A DNA stretch of 64,000 bases from CBDFJH01 sp965198095. GTDB lineage: Bacteria > Latescibacterota > UBA2968 > GCA-2709665. The translations under genes and the position numbers were made by a program. Location of the stretch: contig OZ240239.1 in the NCBI GenBank assembly GCA_965198095.1, forward strand, positions 186,001-250,000, read 5' to 3'. This document shows positions 51,743 to 60,758 of this stretch, in pieces; position 1 is the stretch's first letter; the number at the start of each line of letters is the position of its first letter. The notes beneath the pieces are model-generated. The model searched no databases. It was given only the letters and a program-made list of their open reading frames with translations, and had not been told where the DNA came from.

Positions 51743-52699
51743 TCACTTTAGACCCACTTCCTCCTTGAAGGACGCGTATAGTCCCGCGATGCCCGCCTCA
51801 TCCGGAGTGCCGTCGTGCGCCACGACGCGAATCGCTACATCGACCAGGTCTCCCCGGTTCACGTATCTCGCATCCAGCCTGAACGGATTGATGCGAATCG
51901 ACCCGTAGTCCACCAGGTACCATGGGACGTTTCCCAGTGACGGAAACTGGAACAGGGCGATCCCTGCGGTCCGGCCCTCCGCATCCGTTCCGTAGAAGTC
52001 GATCCAGTCCGCGTGCTGCCAGCAGATCTCCCCGGCGCCGATCCGACCCTGCGAGTCGACGAGCATCCCGGTCAGTCGAGTCCCTTCCGGCTCCGAAACG
52101 CGGAGGTGGTCGGCCACCCGGACCGTGAAATAGGAGTGGCGGCACGGACCGATCCGAAGGTCCCAGTCGGTCGGCCGAACCCGGGACCGCACGTCGATGA
52201 TGTTTGCCGTTTCGCCCGGCCGCACGTCGATCGTGCGCATCTCCAGGGCCATAATCCGGCGGTGAGGCGGCACACCCCACTCCTCGGGTCCCTCCCAATT
52301 GAGCCTCTGTGTGATCTGGAGGTGGTCGTCGGCCAGTTCTGTGGCCTCGTTCTCCGCCTGGGAAATAATCCTGCCCGCGTCCCGGCCCTGGAAGGGCCAG
52401 TCCCAGTAGAAATTGCGTGCAGGCTCCTCCACCTTCCCGTCCGGCGAAGACTGATAGACGTAGAAGTGGTCCGTCCCGATCGTCACGGATTGGTGCCAGG
52501 GATGGTCCCGGATCGACCGCTCGGTCGTGACGGGCACCTCGGCGGGAGACAGAACGGGATAGATGTAAGAGCGATAGGCCGCCTGATTCAGGCCGGTGAC
52601 GGTCCGTCCCTTCCAGCTCACCTTCATCAGCCGGGTCGCCTCGTCCTCCCACCGCTCAGGGATGGACTGCGGACGGGTTTCCAGCGAAAAGTATCTCAA
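51743..52699 (-). CDS. DUF6807 (PmoA-like) family protein, copy 1
   Basis: 318 aa from a TTG start at 52699 behind GGAGGAGG, matching the start of the paralogue (LRYFSLETRPQSIPERW against MKWFSVESTALSVPDDW); the open frame extends to 52843 without conservation. Shared landmarks are TERSIRDHPWHQSVTIGTDHF, WDLRIGPCRHSYFTVRVADHL, WQHADWIDFYG and YGSIRINPFRLD. It is soluble and of unknown function. It follows the GH32-like gene by 38 bases. The pairing of DUF6807 with a Gfo/Idh gene at 42.6-44.7 kb, and the Gfo/Idh scrap just downstream here, suggest the two loci once had the same order. Confidence 0.82.
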   Translation of the reverse strand: MRYFSLETRPQSIPERWEDEATRLMKVSWKGRTVTGLNQAAYRSYIYPVLSPAEVPVTTERSIRDHPWHQSVTIGTDHFYVYQSSPDGKVEEPARNFYWDWPFQGRDAGRIISQAENEATELADDHLQITQRLNWEGPEEWGVPPHRRIMALEMRTIDVRPGETANIIDVRSRVRPTDWDLRIGPCRHSYFTVRVADHLRVSEPEGTRLTGMLVDSQGRIGAGEICWQHADWIDFYGTDAEGRTAGIALFQFPSLGNVPWYLVDYGSIRINPFRLDARYVNRGDLVDVAIRVVAHDGTPDEAGIAGLYASFKEEVGLK

Positions 52700-52737
52700 G
52701 AGACGCCTCCTCCAATCGGTTTGGAATACTGAAGCGC

Positions 52738-54219
52738 TTACTGCCACGCGAACCCGTAAAGCCTCGCGCGCATCAGAAAGATGCGAAGTTGGTGACCGCT
52801 TGACGGGCAAACCGCGCCGCCCTTCCACGAGAGGACCGCGCACTTGTGATCGCCGTTTAACCCGTGGCAGTCGTGTCGAGCGAATCCGGGAATCACCTCA
52901 CCGCGCGTGTCCACGAGTTCCGCCGTCACGAACCCGTCGGGCCGCGTGACCGCATTCACGATCAGCTTCTTTCCTTCAGTGCCTGCCAGCGGTTGCGTCT
53001 CCAGCATCGCCTCCCGGTGTCCGCCCGAGGCGGGAACCGCCGCCCACATGCGCCCCTTCACCCACGAGGCCCTGCACAGCGCCCCGTAAAAGTGCAGCAT
53101 GTTCGGGTCCCTCGAATACAAATCTCCGTGGACGCCCTCCAGCGCACCGTAAAAGATCACGAGCTCGTCGCCATCCTCGACGAGTGTGCGTGTGGGCCAG
53201 ATCTGTCCCCCGCCGTAGTCCCCGAGCGGCTCCAATCCAAGTGCGGGACGGCGGGACGGCCGCCACCAGCCGCCGTCCGAGTAGGGCGGGGTGGTCTTGA
53301 TCGGAAGGCCGGTGGGAGAAACCGCAAGCTGAAGATGCATCTCCTGGTGGATGCCGTTGAAAATCGCCGTCAAGCCAATATAGCCGTCGTTATATGGATA
53401 GCGACCCACCTCCATGATCTGGTCACCCTGCGCGTCGAGCGCATCCGGGACCATCATCGGAATCGACTCCGACCAGTTGTAGCCGTCGTCGCTGCTTGCC
53501 TGCCAGGCGATCCGGCACTTGCTTCCGGCGACATCGAACGCGGCCCGGCCGCCCGGGTACATCGGGATCGAATATTTGTGATGGCAGACATACGTCCCGT
53601 CCGACTCCTTGTGAACGTAAAGTGTATCCGCGCTCGAGATGGGGACAGGGCCCTGGTCCGGCCGCCAGTGGATCCCGTCCACGGAACGGTAGCGATATGA
53701 TTCACGGCCCGGGACGGCGTCCGGACCGAAACCGGCCACGAGACCGGCAGGACAGTTCAGCGCGGCGTCGCGAAAGCAGAACATCTCGTAGGGTTCATCC
53801 GGGTTCGCCTCCGGATCGACGAACACCGAAGCGTAGGTCGTCCTCCCGCCGGAGTCGTAATCCAGGAGGATGTTCGTCCTCGGGTAGCCTTCGACCGGAC
53901 AGACATCGAGTTCCGGCCGCTCCCAGTGTACGCCGTCCTCGGACCGGATATGGACAAGGCGGTAGCCCAGCGGACCTCCCCCTGCGTAAGAGAGGTCTTC
54001 CTCGATGCCTACGACCCAGCCCTTGAAAACGCCGTCGATCGGGTCTTTCAGGACCGTGCCGTGGCCGCCGCAGGGACAGGCGCTGTCCCAGGGGAATTTC
54101 GGCTCGAGCAGCGGGTTGGCCTCGTGTTTCATGGCCGGTTCGACCCGCCAGCCGATGTTCTGGCGATCGGCGAAGTCGTCCGCGTAGATAATCGGGGGGT
54201 AGTTCTCATGGTCGTACAA
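52738..54219 (-). CDS. GH32-like five-bladed propeller protein
   Basis: 493 aa with a TTG start behind AAGGGAG (MYDHENYPPIIYADDF). Asp-box-like or blade motifs are SEDGVHWERPEL (~95), SVDGIHWRPDQG (~185) and SDDGYNWSES (~245); ALGLEPLGDYGGGQIWPTRT comes later. The C-terminal beta-sandwich ends LRIFLMRARLYGFAWQ, the same module as in the 828-aa tandem proteins and the partial gene at the right edge. No signal peptide. The fold suggests saccharide hydrolysis (GH32/43/68 clan or sialidase superfamily); catalytic residues are not assigned. Confidence 0.8.
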   Translation of the reverse strand: MYDHENYPPIIYADDFADRQNIGWRVEPAMKHEANPLLEPKFPWDSACPCGGHGTVLKDPIDGVFKGWVVGIEEDLSYAGGGPLGYRLVHIRSEDGVHWERPELDVCPVEGYPRTNILLDYDSGGRTTYASVFVDPEANPDEPYEMFCFRDAALNCPAGLVAGFGPDAVPGRESYRYRSVDGIHWRPDQGPVPISSADTLYVHKESDGTYVCHHKYSIPMYPGGRAAFDVAGSKCRIAWQASSDDGYNWSESIPMMVPDALDAQGDQIMEVGRYPYNDGYIGLTAIFNGIHQEMHLQLAVSPTGLPIKTTPPYSDGGWWRPSRRPALGLEPLGDYGGGQIWPTRTLVEDGDELVIFYGALEGVHGDLYSRDPNMLHFYGALCRASWVKGRMWAAVPASGGHREAMLETQPLAGTEGKKLIVNAVTRPDGFVTAELVDTRGEVIPGFARHDCHGLNGDHKCAVLSWKGGAVCPSSGHQLRIFLMRARLYGFAWQ

Positions 54220-54237
54220 TCGGGTTCTCCCTTCAGT

Positions 54238-55170
54238 TCACTTCCTGCTGAGCCACAGCCTTACGTAATGCCGTCGCTTTTCAGGTTCAGGGTAATCCTC
54301 GAATGCCGTACGGTTGTGCAGGATCCATCGGTTGTTCGTGAAAAGCATCTGCCCCGGTTCCAGGCTGAACTGGACCCTCAGGCCCTCACGTCGCACCAAT
54401 CCCTCCATTGTCTCGAGCGCCGTCTCCTGCTCCGGCGTCAACGTCTTCCCGGAGAGCCGGTGACCAACGTGGACGTAGAGGTTCATGTATCGGTGAATCA
54501 ACTCCGACCCGTCCCAGTGATAGATCGGTGTCTCCGTAAACGGCGCCTCGCCCCCGCGAAACTGACCTCTGCGGTCGAAGCAGAAGACGTTATACAGGAT
54601 CTTCAGAGCCTGAGGGTGCGCTTCAAGCAACGCGTTGTGAACCGCAACCGCGCTCACGAGCTGGTTTTCGCCGCCCGACTTCGCCGTATGGAGACACAGC
54701 AATCCGACGATATCGGGGACGTGCGGGTTGAACGCCCCATCGGTGTGGAAGGTGCTCTCCGCGTTGGTGACGGAAAACCGGGCCCCTTCTGCGACGTCTT
54801 GACCCGTGTCCCTCACGTCGTAGAGCAGCGTCCCCGCGATATCCTGCTCGAACGGATCTCCCAGGATCTGACCGATCAGCCAGTAGATCCGGCTGGCTTC
54901 GTCAGCTGCACGGTCTTCCGGCGGTACCCCGTCGATGACCGCGAACCCCCGGCCCGAATCGATCGCCCCGAGGGCCGGGGCCATTGCAGATCGGCTCAGG
55001 GGAAGGGCCTCGGACCGGACCCGGATCTCCGTCGTGGGTCCGTCCACCTCCTTCGCGTATCTCGCGAGCTCCTCGACGCACGCGTCGGATAGCGCGAGGG
55101 TCCACGCCTCCCGTGACTCGACCGTCTGCGCCGTCCATGCCCGTTCGTCTCTTATGGTCGCGGAAAGCAT
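54238..55170 (-). CDS. TauD/TfdA-family Fe(II)/2-oxoglutarate dioxygenase
   Basis: 310 aa from the ATG at 55170 (MLSATIRDERAW); a GTG three codons earlier is an alternative, and the frame is open much further inside the sialidase gene. The facial triad is visible: His142-x-Asp144 in STFHTDGAFNPH and His285 in NNRWILHNRTAF, with the 2-oxoglutarate-binding Arg near 304 in HYVRLWLSRK. The stretch LLCLHTAKSGGENQLVSA is family-typical. It starts 11 bases after the sialidase stop codon and is probably cotranscribed. Substrate unknown; C-H hydroxylation of a small acid is expected from the family. Confidence 0.88.
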   Translation of the reverse strand: MLSATIRDERAWTAQTVESREAWTLALSDACVEELARYAKEVDGPTTEIRVRSEALPLSRSAMAPALGAIDSGRGFAVIDGVPPEDRAADEASRIYWLIGQILGDPFEQDIAGTLLYDVRDTGQDVAEGARFSVTNAESTFHTDGAFNPHVPDIVGLLCLHTAKSGGENQLVSAVAVHNALLEAHPQALKILYNVFCFDRRGQFRGGEAPFTETPIYHWDGSELIHRYMNLYVHVGHRLSGKTLTPEQETALETMEGLVRREGLRVQFSLEPGQMLFTNNRWILHNRTAFEDYPEPEKRRHYVRLWLSRK

Positions 55171-55181
55171 CGTGGTCACGG

Positions 55182-56498
55182 CTATGGGAATATGACGCTC
55201 CCGCCGCTGGAGAACGGGGGATGGTCCGCCGGTTCCTTTCCGCCGTAGAGCCACGACATCGGCAGCACCTTCACCTTCTCGATAAACCCGTGAAAATCCT
55301 CGTTTGGATTCGTCTTGATCAGCTGCGCGCGGGTTTCGTGCTCGTCGTAGAGATAGTACCGATGCGAAATGATCACCCGGTCCTTCAACACCAGCACAGA
55401 GGGATAGGTCCACACACCATAGCCATCCGTCGGGGTCACGTACTCCGCTTCCCGTTCCGGCGCCGGGATGTCCGGTTCGTAGTGGTACTCCTCCGGACGG
55501 ACCGGTTCGATCGGGCCGGGCTCCACGCGCGTCTCCTCGTGCAGCGACGTCACGTTCTGAAAGAACTCCCACACGCTCCCCCCGTTTCGGCTGATCGCCG
55601 TCGAGATCCGGGAACGGTGGTAACCGCGACGGATCTCCTCCGGGCTCTGCTGATTCCAGACCGCCAGCAGGTGCCCGTTCGGAAGCGTCCGAATCTGACC
55701 CGGCGCCGTCGACGTCGCGAGGGACGTCGGCTCGGGGCGTGTCCAGGTCTCCCCGTTGTCGAACGACCAGGCCTGAAACAGACGCCCGACACCAGAGCGC
55801 AGGAACATCAAAAGGACGCTTGGCTCCACTTCGGTGACGGACGGTTCGTTCAAATAGCTGACGACGGTACCGTAGTCGAGATAGACGAGGAGTTCTCCAT
55901 CCTTGTTCGTCTGCCACGTCGCCCCGTCATCGTCCGAATAATAGATGAAAGAACAGCTGAATCCCATGTCGAAAAAGTGGGCGTTCGTGGAGACCCACTG
56001 TCCCCTCACCAGTTTTCCAGGCCAGGGGCCCGGGATGTCGTTCGCTGCAGAACCCTGTCCCAGCGAGCAGTAGACCGGCACGACCAGACGGCCCGAAGAG
56101 GTCCGAATCATGGTGTCGTGGTAGTCTGCGACGGTCAAGAAATCAGGTGACAGGCGAAGCGGAAGCCCCCACGTCTTTCCCCCGTCTTCCGAGCGCCGGA
56201 ACGTCTCACAACATCTGGCTCTCGGGCCATCCGACGCGAGTTGACTGCAGTTGGACAGCCCGATCGCATCTCCCTCCAGCCTCGCCATGGACCGGCCCTG
56301 CACCAGCTCCCCATCAGGGTCCCGACATTCATAGGGGTCCGACCAAGTGATTCCTCCGTCGTCGGAGGTCGAGAACTTTGTGCCCGAGATCTTGAGAATG
56401 CTGCCATCGGCGCGCTCTACGTAACCGCACGCGAAGTGATAGGTGATATCGTGCATCGCGAGCGCCTCTTCAGGGCGCGTCATCGGAACGTTGCTCAT
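55182..56498 (-). CDS. Sialidase/BNR-repeat family protein, copy 3
   Basis: 438 aa starting MSNVPMTRPEEALAMHDITY behind GAGAGGAACAAG. Four Asp boxes: STSDDGGITWSDP (~45), RSEDGGKTWGLP (~105), SDDDGATWQTN (~190) and SFDNGETWTRPEP (~245). RTSSGRLVVPVY, NEPSVTEVEP and RTLPNGHLLAVWNQ contain conserved Arg and Glu residues of the fold. It is closely related to the two genes at 60759 and 62142. No signal peptide. Activity on sialic or other glycosides is inferred from fold. Confidence 0.85.
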   Translation of the reverse strand: MSNVPMTRPEEALAMHDITYHFACGYVERADGSILKISGTKFSTSDDGGITWSDPYECRDPDGELVQGRSMARLEGDAIGLSNCSQLASDGPRARCCETFRRSEDGGKTWGLPLRLSPDFLTVADYHDTMIRTSSGRLVVPVYCSLGQGSAANDIPGPWPGKLVRGQWVSTNAHFFDMGFSCSFIYYSDDDGATWQTNKDGELLVYLDYGTVVSYLNEPSVTEVEPSVLLMFLRSGVGRLFQAWSFDNGETWTRPEPTSLATSTAPGQIRTLPNGHLLAVWNQQSPEEIRRGYHRSRISTAISRNGGSVWEFFQNVTSLHEETRVEPGPIEPVRPEEYHYEPDIPAPEREAEYVTPTDGYGVWTYPSVLVLKDRVIISHRYYLYDEHETRAQLIKTNPNEDFHGFIEKVKVLPMSWLYGGKEPADHPPFSSGGSVIFP

Positions 56499-56587
56499 CT
56501 TGTTCCTCTCGTGTTGATGAAGCAGTGGAAAGATCTGTGATCACGGAAGCAGATCGAAAAAACCAAAAGACACCGAAGTACCTGTTT

Positions 56588-58555
56588 CTAGATTCTAACC
56601 TTCGGTGCGCATCCACCGGCGACCAGCCGGTCGACCTCGGCCGTAATCCGTTCCCGGACCTCTGCGATAAACCCCACGGTCGTCGGTCCGACAATCCGCG
56701 TCTCAATCCCGTAGTCTCCGAACCCGAACACCAGTTCCTCTTTCACCAGGCTCTCCGGACCGTCGAAATAGTAGGTCCGTGTTCCCCGAAGCTCGCGCGG
56801 AAATCCCTTCCAATCCTCGCCGAACACGTTCGAGTTCGCCATCACGACCCACGGCAGGTCTTCCCTCATGTCGATAGATTGATATTCGATTTCAACGTCT
56901 CCGAGCTGCACCTGCTTGTAGCGCTCCGGCGCCCAGACCCTTACACTGTAGGTCGCCCCCGGTGTGACCCAATTCCGCATCTGCTGCCGGAGCCGGGTGA
57001 ACTCGTGCCATCGCTTCAACTCTCGCACGTGATACGGCGGAAGGCCACTCTCTGCCTCGAAGCGCGATACGTCGCCTTCCGCACGCAGGTCGTTGAACAC
57101 GGAGAACCAGTTGGCATAGGCCCGCATCGAGCGCGAGAACCGCATCTTTCTGTGCAGCTTTCGAAACGGCTTTGCGCCGTCCACGATCACCACGTGAGGC
57201 ATCCGATCACTCAGCGCCTTCACAAACGTCTCGGGAAAGACTGGAGGGATCTTCAATCGGTAGGCGTGCCCCGACTCCACGCGATCGTAGCGAAGGGAGA
57301 ACCCGTCCTTCAGGTGCCCCGCGATCGGCTCCACCACCCACTGCCGGCCGTAGCGATCGTTTCCGATCACCACGACGTGCCGTTCGGTGCGGGCCTTGAA
57401 CGCTTTCAGAAACTCGAGAAATAAAAACGCCTCGTAGGCCGTGCGCTTCACCTGACGCCGCTCCTCCCTGTCGAGACGGATCGGCGCCTCCTCCTGGGGG
57501 GGAAGCGGCTTCAGCTCCTGGAACATCTCGTAAAGCGCTTCATCCGATTTGGGATGCCGCGTAAACCGGTTGTAGACCGAAAATCGCAGGACCTCCAACT
57601 CCCGCGCAAGAGGATCGTGAACGTGAAATTTGCCCCGATCTCGGTCCGCCCGTAGAAGATCCATACGCTTCAGCAGAGACTCGAAGTCCTTCCTCTGCGA
57701 TAAGTAGCCGATCAGCTTGGGAGTGAGCTGCACCCCTTCGTTGTTCCACGTGTTAATCCCTGAAAACCACCGGATGAGCCGCCTCAAGCGACGTATCGTC
57801 TCCGCCTTGGAAAAATGTCTCAGAAACGGCTCGATCTGTGGGACGCCCAGCACCGGCCTCGATCCATGCATCCGAATCAGGATGTCGGTCACGTCAGCCA
57901 TGTAGCTAGACTTGAAGACGTCACCATATCGCTCATACACCTCGTCCCCATCGATCGGGCCCTTCTCGACAGATCGAACGTGATCCATCAGGCGCTTCAC
58001 TGCCGTGGCGATCTGCACAGGAACCTTTCGCGCCTCCGACAGCCCGATGCACCCCGCCAGGATCTCTCCATACCAGTGGGCAAGGAGCGCTGCTTCGGCA
58101 TCCGCTGGGCCGACGTCTCCAAGGCGCCCGAGCACCTCGGCAAATCCCGCGGCACAGAGCGGAATCTCCCTTTCGCCCCGCCTGGCGAGACAGTCGAACT
58201 TCCCCCGGAAGGACGCCGGCAGGCGAGACCTCTGGCTCAGATAGTTCGCGAGAAATCGATCTGCCGACCGAGAAGGGCCCTCGTATGCCGATTCGACCAG
58301 TCTTCGGATTTCCGTCAGGACCCCGGAAGGGGTCGCCACGCCATCTTCAGACAGCGAGACGATCCAACTCGCCACATCGGCGAGATGCGTTCCTTGCGTC
58401 AGATAGCGCCGCCAGACGCCATCCTTCCCCTCGTGGCTGACCGTCGCCTGCAGATCGGCGCTGGCCGGGCCCCGGTGTCCGTTTCTCGTCTCATATTGCG
58501 TCAGGACCTCGATCGATCGCTGGATCTCTTTCCGATTCAAACTCGTCTTCCTCAC
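56588..58555 (-). CDS. Uncharacterised 655-aa two-part protein
   Basis: Not recognised. A GTG start overlaps the stop codon of the upstream gene (GTGA), so translation is coupled. Residues ~1-380 are mostly helical and rich in Arg, Leu and Glu. From ~395 a Rossmann-like alternation appears: HVVVIGNDRYGRQWVVEPIA, then DRMPHVVIVDGAKPF near 450, loosely reminiscent of a phosphoribosyltransferase-like fold. The C-terminal part contains RTYYFDGPESLVKEELVFGF and GPTTVGFIAEVRERI. No signal peptide or membrane span. It differs in composition from the glycosidase-like neighbours and could be a regulator or nucleotide-binding enzyme; I assign no function. Confidence 0.75.
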   Translation of the reverse strand: MRKTSLNRKEIQRSIEVLTQYETRNGHRGPASADLQATVSHEGKDGVWRRYLTQGTHLADVASWIVSLSEDGVATPSGVLTEIRRLVESAYEGPSRSADRFLANYLSQRSRLPASFRGKFDCLARRGEREIPLCAAGFAEVLGRLGDVGPADAEAALLAHWYGEILAGCIGLSEARKVPVQIATAVKRLMDHVRSVEKGPIDGDEVYERYGDVFKSSYMADVTDILIRMHGSRPVLGVPQIEPFLRHFSKAETIRRLRRLIRWFSGINTWNNEGVQLTPKLIGYLSQRKDFESLLKRMDLLRADRDRGKFHVHDPLARELEVLRFSVYNRFTRHPKSDEALYEMFQELKPLPPQEEAPIRLDREERRQVKRTAYEAFLFLEFLKAFKARTERHVVVIGNDRYGRQWVVEPIAGHLKDGFSLRYDRVESGHAYRLKIPPVFPETFVKALSDRMPHVVIVDGAKPFRKLHRKMRFSRSMRAYANWFSVFNDLRAEGDVSRFEAESGLPPYHVRELKRWHEFTRLRQQMRNWVTPGATYSVRVWAPERYKQVQLGDVEIEYQSIDMREDLPWVVMANSNVFGEDWKGFPRELRGTRTYYFDGPESLVKEELVFGFGDYGIETRIVGPTTVGFIAEVRERITAEVDRLVAGGCAPKVRI

Positions 58556-60540
58556 GCTTCAAGCACAACCAGTCTGTATTTCTTTACGTCGGAGACCGAA
58601 AACGTGATCCTGTCACCATCCTGCTGAGTCGGGACCTCACGTCCATCCGGTTCCTCCGGACTCAGTTCGACGCAGCCGGACGGCTGTGTAAATTCACGGA
58701 TGCCCACCGAGACGCGAACGTCGGGACCCGGCGTCGGAGAATCGAAGTTGAGCAGGTGGATCAGGAGCCGATCCGGCTCCGTCTGCCGGCGGACCTCCAC
58801 GATGAACGACGGGGGGGCCTCGACCTCGACCGACAGGCGCCCGCCGCCTGCCCACCTCACAGCGTCCACGATATCCTTCCAGTTCTCCGGACGTTTCCAA
58901 TCAAAAGGTCCCGAGGGATCTTCCGTCGTAGCCACGATAGCGGGAACAATGGCCACCCGCCCACGACCGATCCGCGCCCGTATCACGCCATCCTCCGACG
59001 TTTGGACCCCCTCGGCGCGAGAGGTGAGCACCCGGGCCAAAGGTTCGGTGCGGAGGCGATGCCACGCGTTGTGCGTCCCCGACTTTTCTGTGAGGACGAC
59101 CCCGCCCCCCGCCCGTAAAAACGCCTCGAGGAAGCGCACCTGCGCCTCGCTGATGCACTCCTGGCCGGCCAGCACGAGCACCCGGTAGGGGCAGCCCTCG
59201 GTCAGGTCGCGGTCGAAGGCGAGTGTGAACGGCACCGCAGACTGAACGAGGGCCTGCTCGCACAACCAGACATCACGATGAGGGTCCACCGCATTGAAGG
59301 CCATGGAGCTGAAGCCACGTACGACCGCCACGTCGGCTACGGGCTCGGCATCCACGAAGTGAGATCGATGCTTCAGGAAGAAGGCGAAGTCCGGCGAGCG
59401 AAGATTTTTTTCGATCTCTTCCACCTCTCCACCCTCCCACATCATGCCGACGCAGCCGATCGTGGGGCCCCCCAGGACCATCGGTTCGAGAATCGGCAGC
59501 CTGGCGTCCTTGCTGAACCTTCGAAACCGGGTCGTGTGCGACCCGAGTGCGTAGGAAAAGAGCACGTTCCCCAGCGACTGGGCCGCCTTGAAGGTCCGGA
59601 TCCTCGAAATGAGCCGCCCCTCCTCCAGTCGCGGCTCGGCGTTCTCTTCGGTCCAGAACACGTCGCCGTGTACCACCAGCCGCGGCAGGTCAACACCGCA
59701 GTAGTAGCGCCAGTTGCCCGGACGGATGCCTCCCGGATTGCACTCGACAACCACCTCTGGATTCATTTCCAGAATCAGGTCGCTCATCTCCCGGTAGAAA
59801 TCGGTCAGGCACTCGCTGCTGAACACCATCCAGTCCTGCACCGAAGGATCGCGCACCAACGGGTAGTTCTCCGGAGGAACCGCCTTCGGAAAGATCGGCG
59901 GACGGATGCGGGAGAGGTCGGTGAACCCGTAGCGTTCGAGCCGGACCGGCGCGTCCCGGTAGCTCGTCTCCAGGAATTCCGAGAACCTTCTGACGCACGC
60001 CCCGCAGTGACAAGCCGGCTCTGCGCTGTCTCCGAAGTTGTCGAAGTGGACGAGGTCCGTCCCGAGCTCCTTCACGGCCATTTCGACGACGCGCCGGATG
60101 AACACGCGGTAGCCAGGTTGATTGTAGCAAGGCTTGTATCGGCACAGCCCGGAAGACAGGGACCGGCGGATCGGCCGGCCATCCTCATCGCGCGCAGCCC
60201 AGTTGACACAGTCTTCGTCATCCTGCGCCAGCGTCTCGTAGTAGATCGTACCACCTATGTAGGTGCCGACCCGCATCCCGTGCTTGCGGCAGAACCCGGC
60301 CAACTGCGCGGCGTATGCCCGCTCCTCCTCCTCGACCCGGAGCCCTGTCTTGAAGTAGTGCATCAGGATCATGTTCACACCCACGTCCTTGAGCCGGCGC
60401 ACCACATCCTCCGTATGCTCCGCCTTGTAGAGCTCTGGCATGTTTTCGGCAAGGCCGCCGTGTCGGGTCCGCGCGACGAGCGTCTCCCAGTTCCCGACGA
60501 AGATCAGCCCCTCGCGGAGCCATTTTGGCTGAGGTCTCAT
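58552..60540 (-). CDS. GH42-like TIM-barrel glycoside hydrolase-like protein
   Basis: 662 aa, ATG behind AAGGAGG. The N-terminal barrel (~1-400) has VVRRLKDVGVNMILMHYFKT and LVHFDNFGDSAEPACHCGAC; this FDN-x-CxCxxC pattern is common in beta-galactosidase-like proteins. VVVECNPGGIRPGNWRYYCG follows. A GATase-like, beta-galactosidase trimerisation-type middle domain follows (~410-560, YRVLVLAGQECISEAQVRFL and GGVVLTEKSG). A small beta C-terminal domain ends SVSDVKKYRLVVLEA. No signal peptide. It overlaps the next gene by four bases. Catalytic Glu residues are not assigned. Confidence 0.8.
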   Translation of the reverse strand: MRPQPKWLREGLIFVGNWETLVARTRHGGLAENMPELYKAEHTEDVVRRLKDVGVNMILMHYFKTGLRVEEEERAYAAQLAGFCRKHGMRVGTYIGGTIYYETLAQDDEDCVNWAARDEDGRPIRRSLSSGLCRYKPCYNQPGYRVFIRRVVEMAVKELGTDLVHFDNFGDSAEPACHCGACVRRFSEFLETSYRDAPVRLERYGFTDLSRIRPPIFPKAVPPENYPLVRDPSVQDWMVFSSECLTDFYREMSDLILEMNPEVVVECNPGGIRPGNWRYYCGVDLPRLVVHGDVFWTEENAEPRLEEGRLISRIRTFKAAQSLGNVLFSYALGSHTTRFRRFSKDARLPILEPMVLGGPTIGCVGMMWEGGEVEEIEKNLRSPDFAFFLKHRSHFVDAEPVADVAVVRGFSSMAFNAVDPHRDVWLCEQALVQSAVPFTLAFDRDLTEGCPYRVLVLAGQECISEAQVRFLEAFLRAGGGVVLTEKSGTHNAWHRLRTEPLARVLTSRAEGVQTSEDGVIRARIGRGRVAIVPAIVATTEDPSGPFDWKRPENWKDIVDAVRWAGGGRLSVEVEAPPSFIVEVRRQTEPDRLLIHLLNFDSPTPGPDVRVSVGIREFTQPSGCVELSPEEPDGREVPTQQDGDRITFSVSDVKKYRLVVLEA

Positions 60541-60583
60541 CTGACGTCCTCCTTTGCTATCCAGCGATACGCGGATGATAGCC

Positions 60584-60604
60584 CTTTCTTGACGGCAAGA
60601 AAAG
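60584..60604 (-). promoter_or_regulatory. Small inverted repeat upstream of the GH42-like gene
   Basis: CTTTCTTG-ACGG-CAAGAAAAG gives a 7-bp stem with a four-base loop, 44-64 bases before the ATG at 60540. No T run follows. It may be an operator or a weak 3' structure of the upstream sialidase transcript. The 218-base spacer has nothing else recognisable. Confidence 0.25.
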
Positions 60605-60758
60605 GTGTCTGCAAGCCGTGGGGTGGGGCAATGAAACGATCAAGCCCAAAAACAACCTGGTTCTGAGAGGCATATCACCGTGAGAAACAGCCCGTCGCAA
60701 CCCGATTCAACAAAGGCCAAAGTGAGCCTCGTATTCCCGTTGGAATCCGATCCGGATC

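Noticed and set aside
54238..55917. 559-aa version of the TauD-like protein
   Set aside because: The extra N-terminal 249 codons lie inside the sialidase gene in another frame and are shadow sequence; the dioxygenase begins at 55170.
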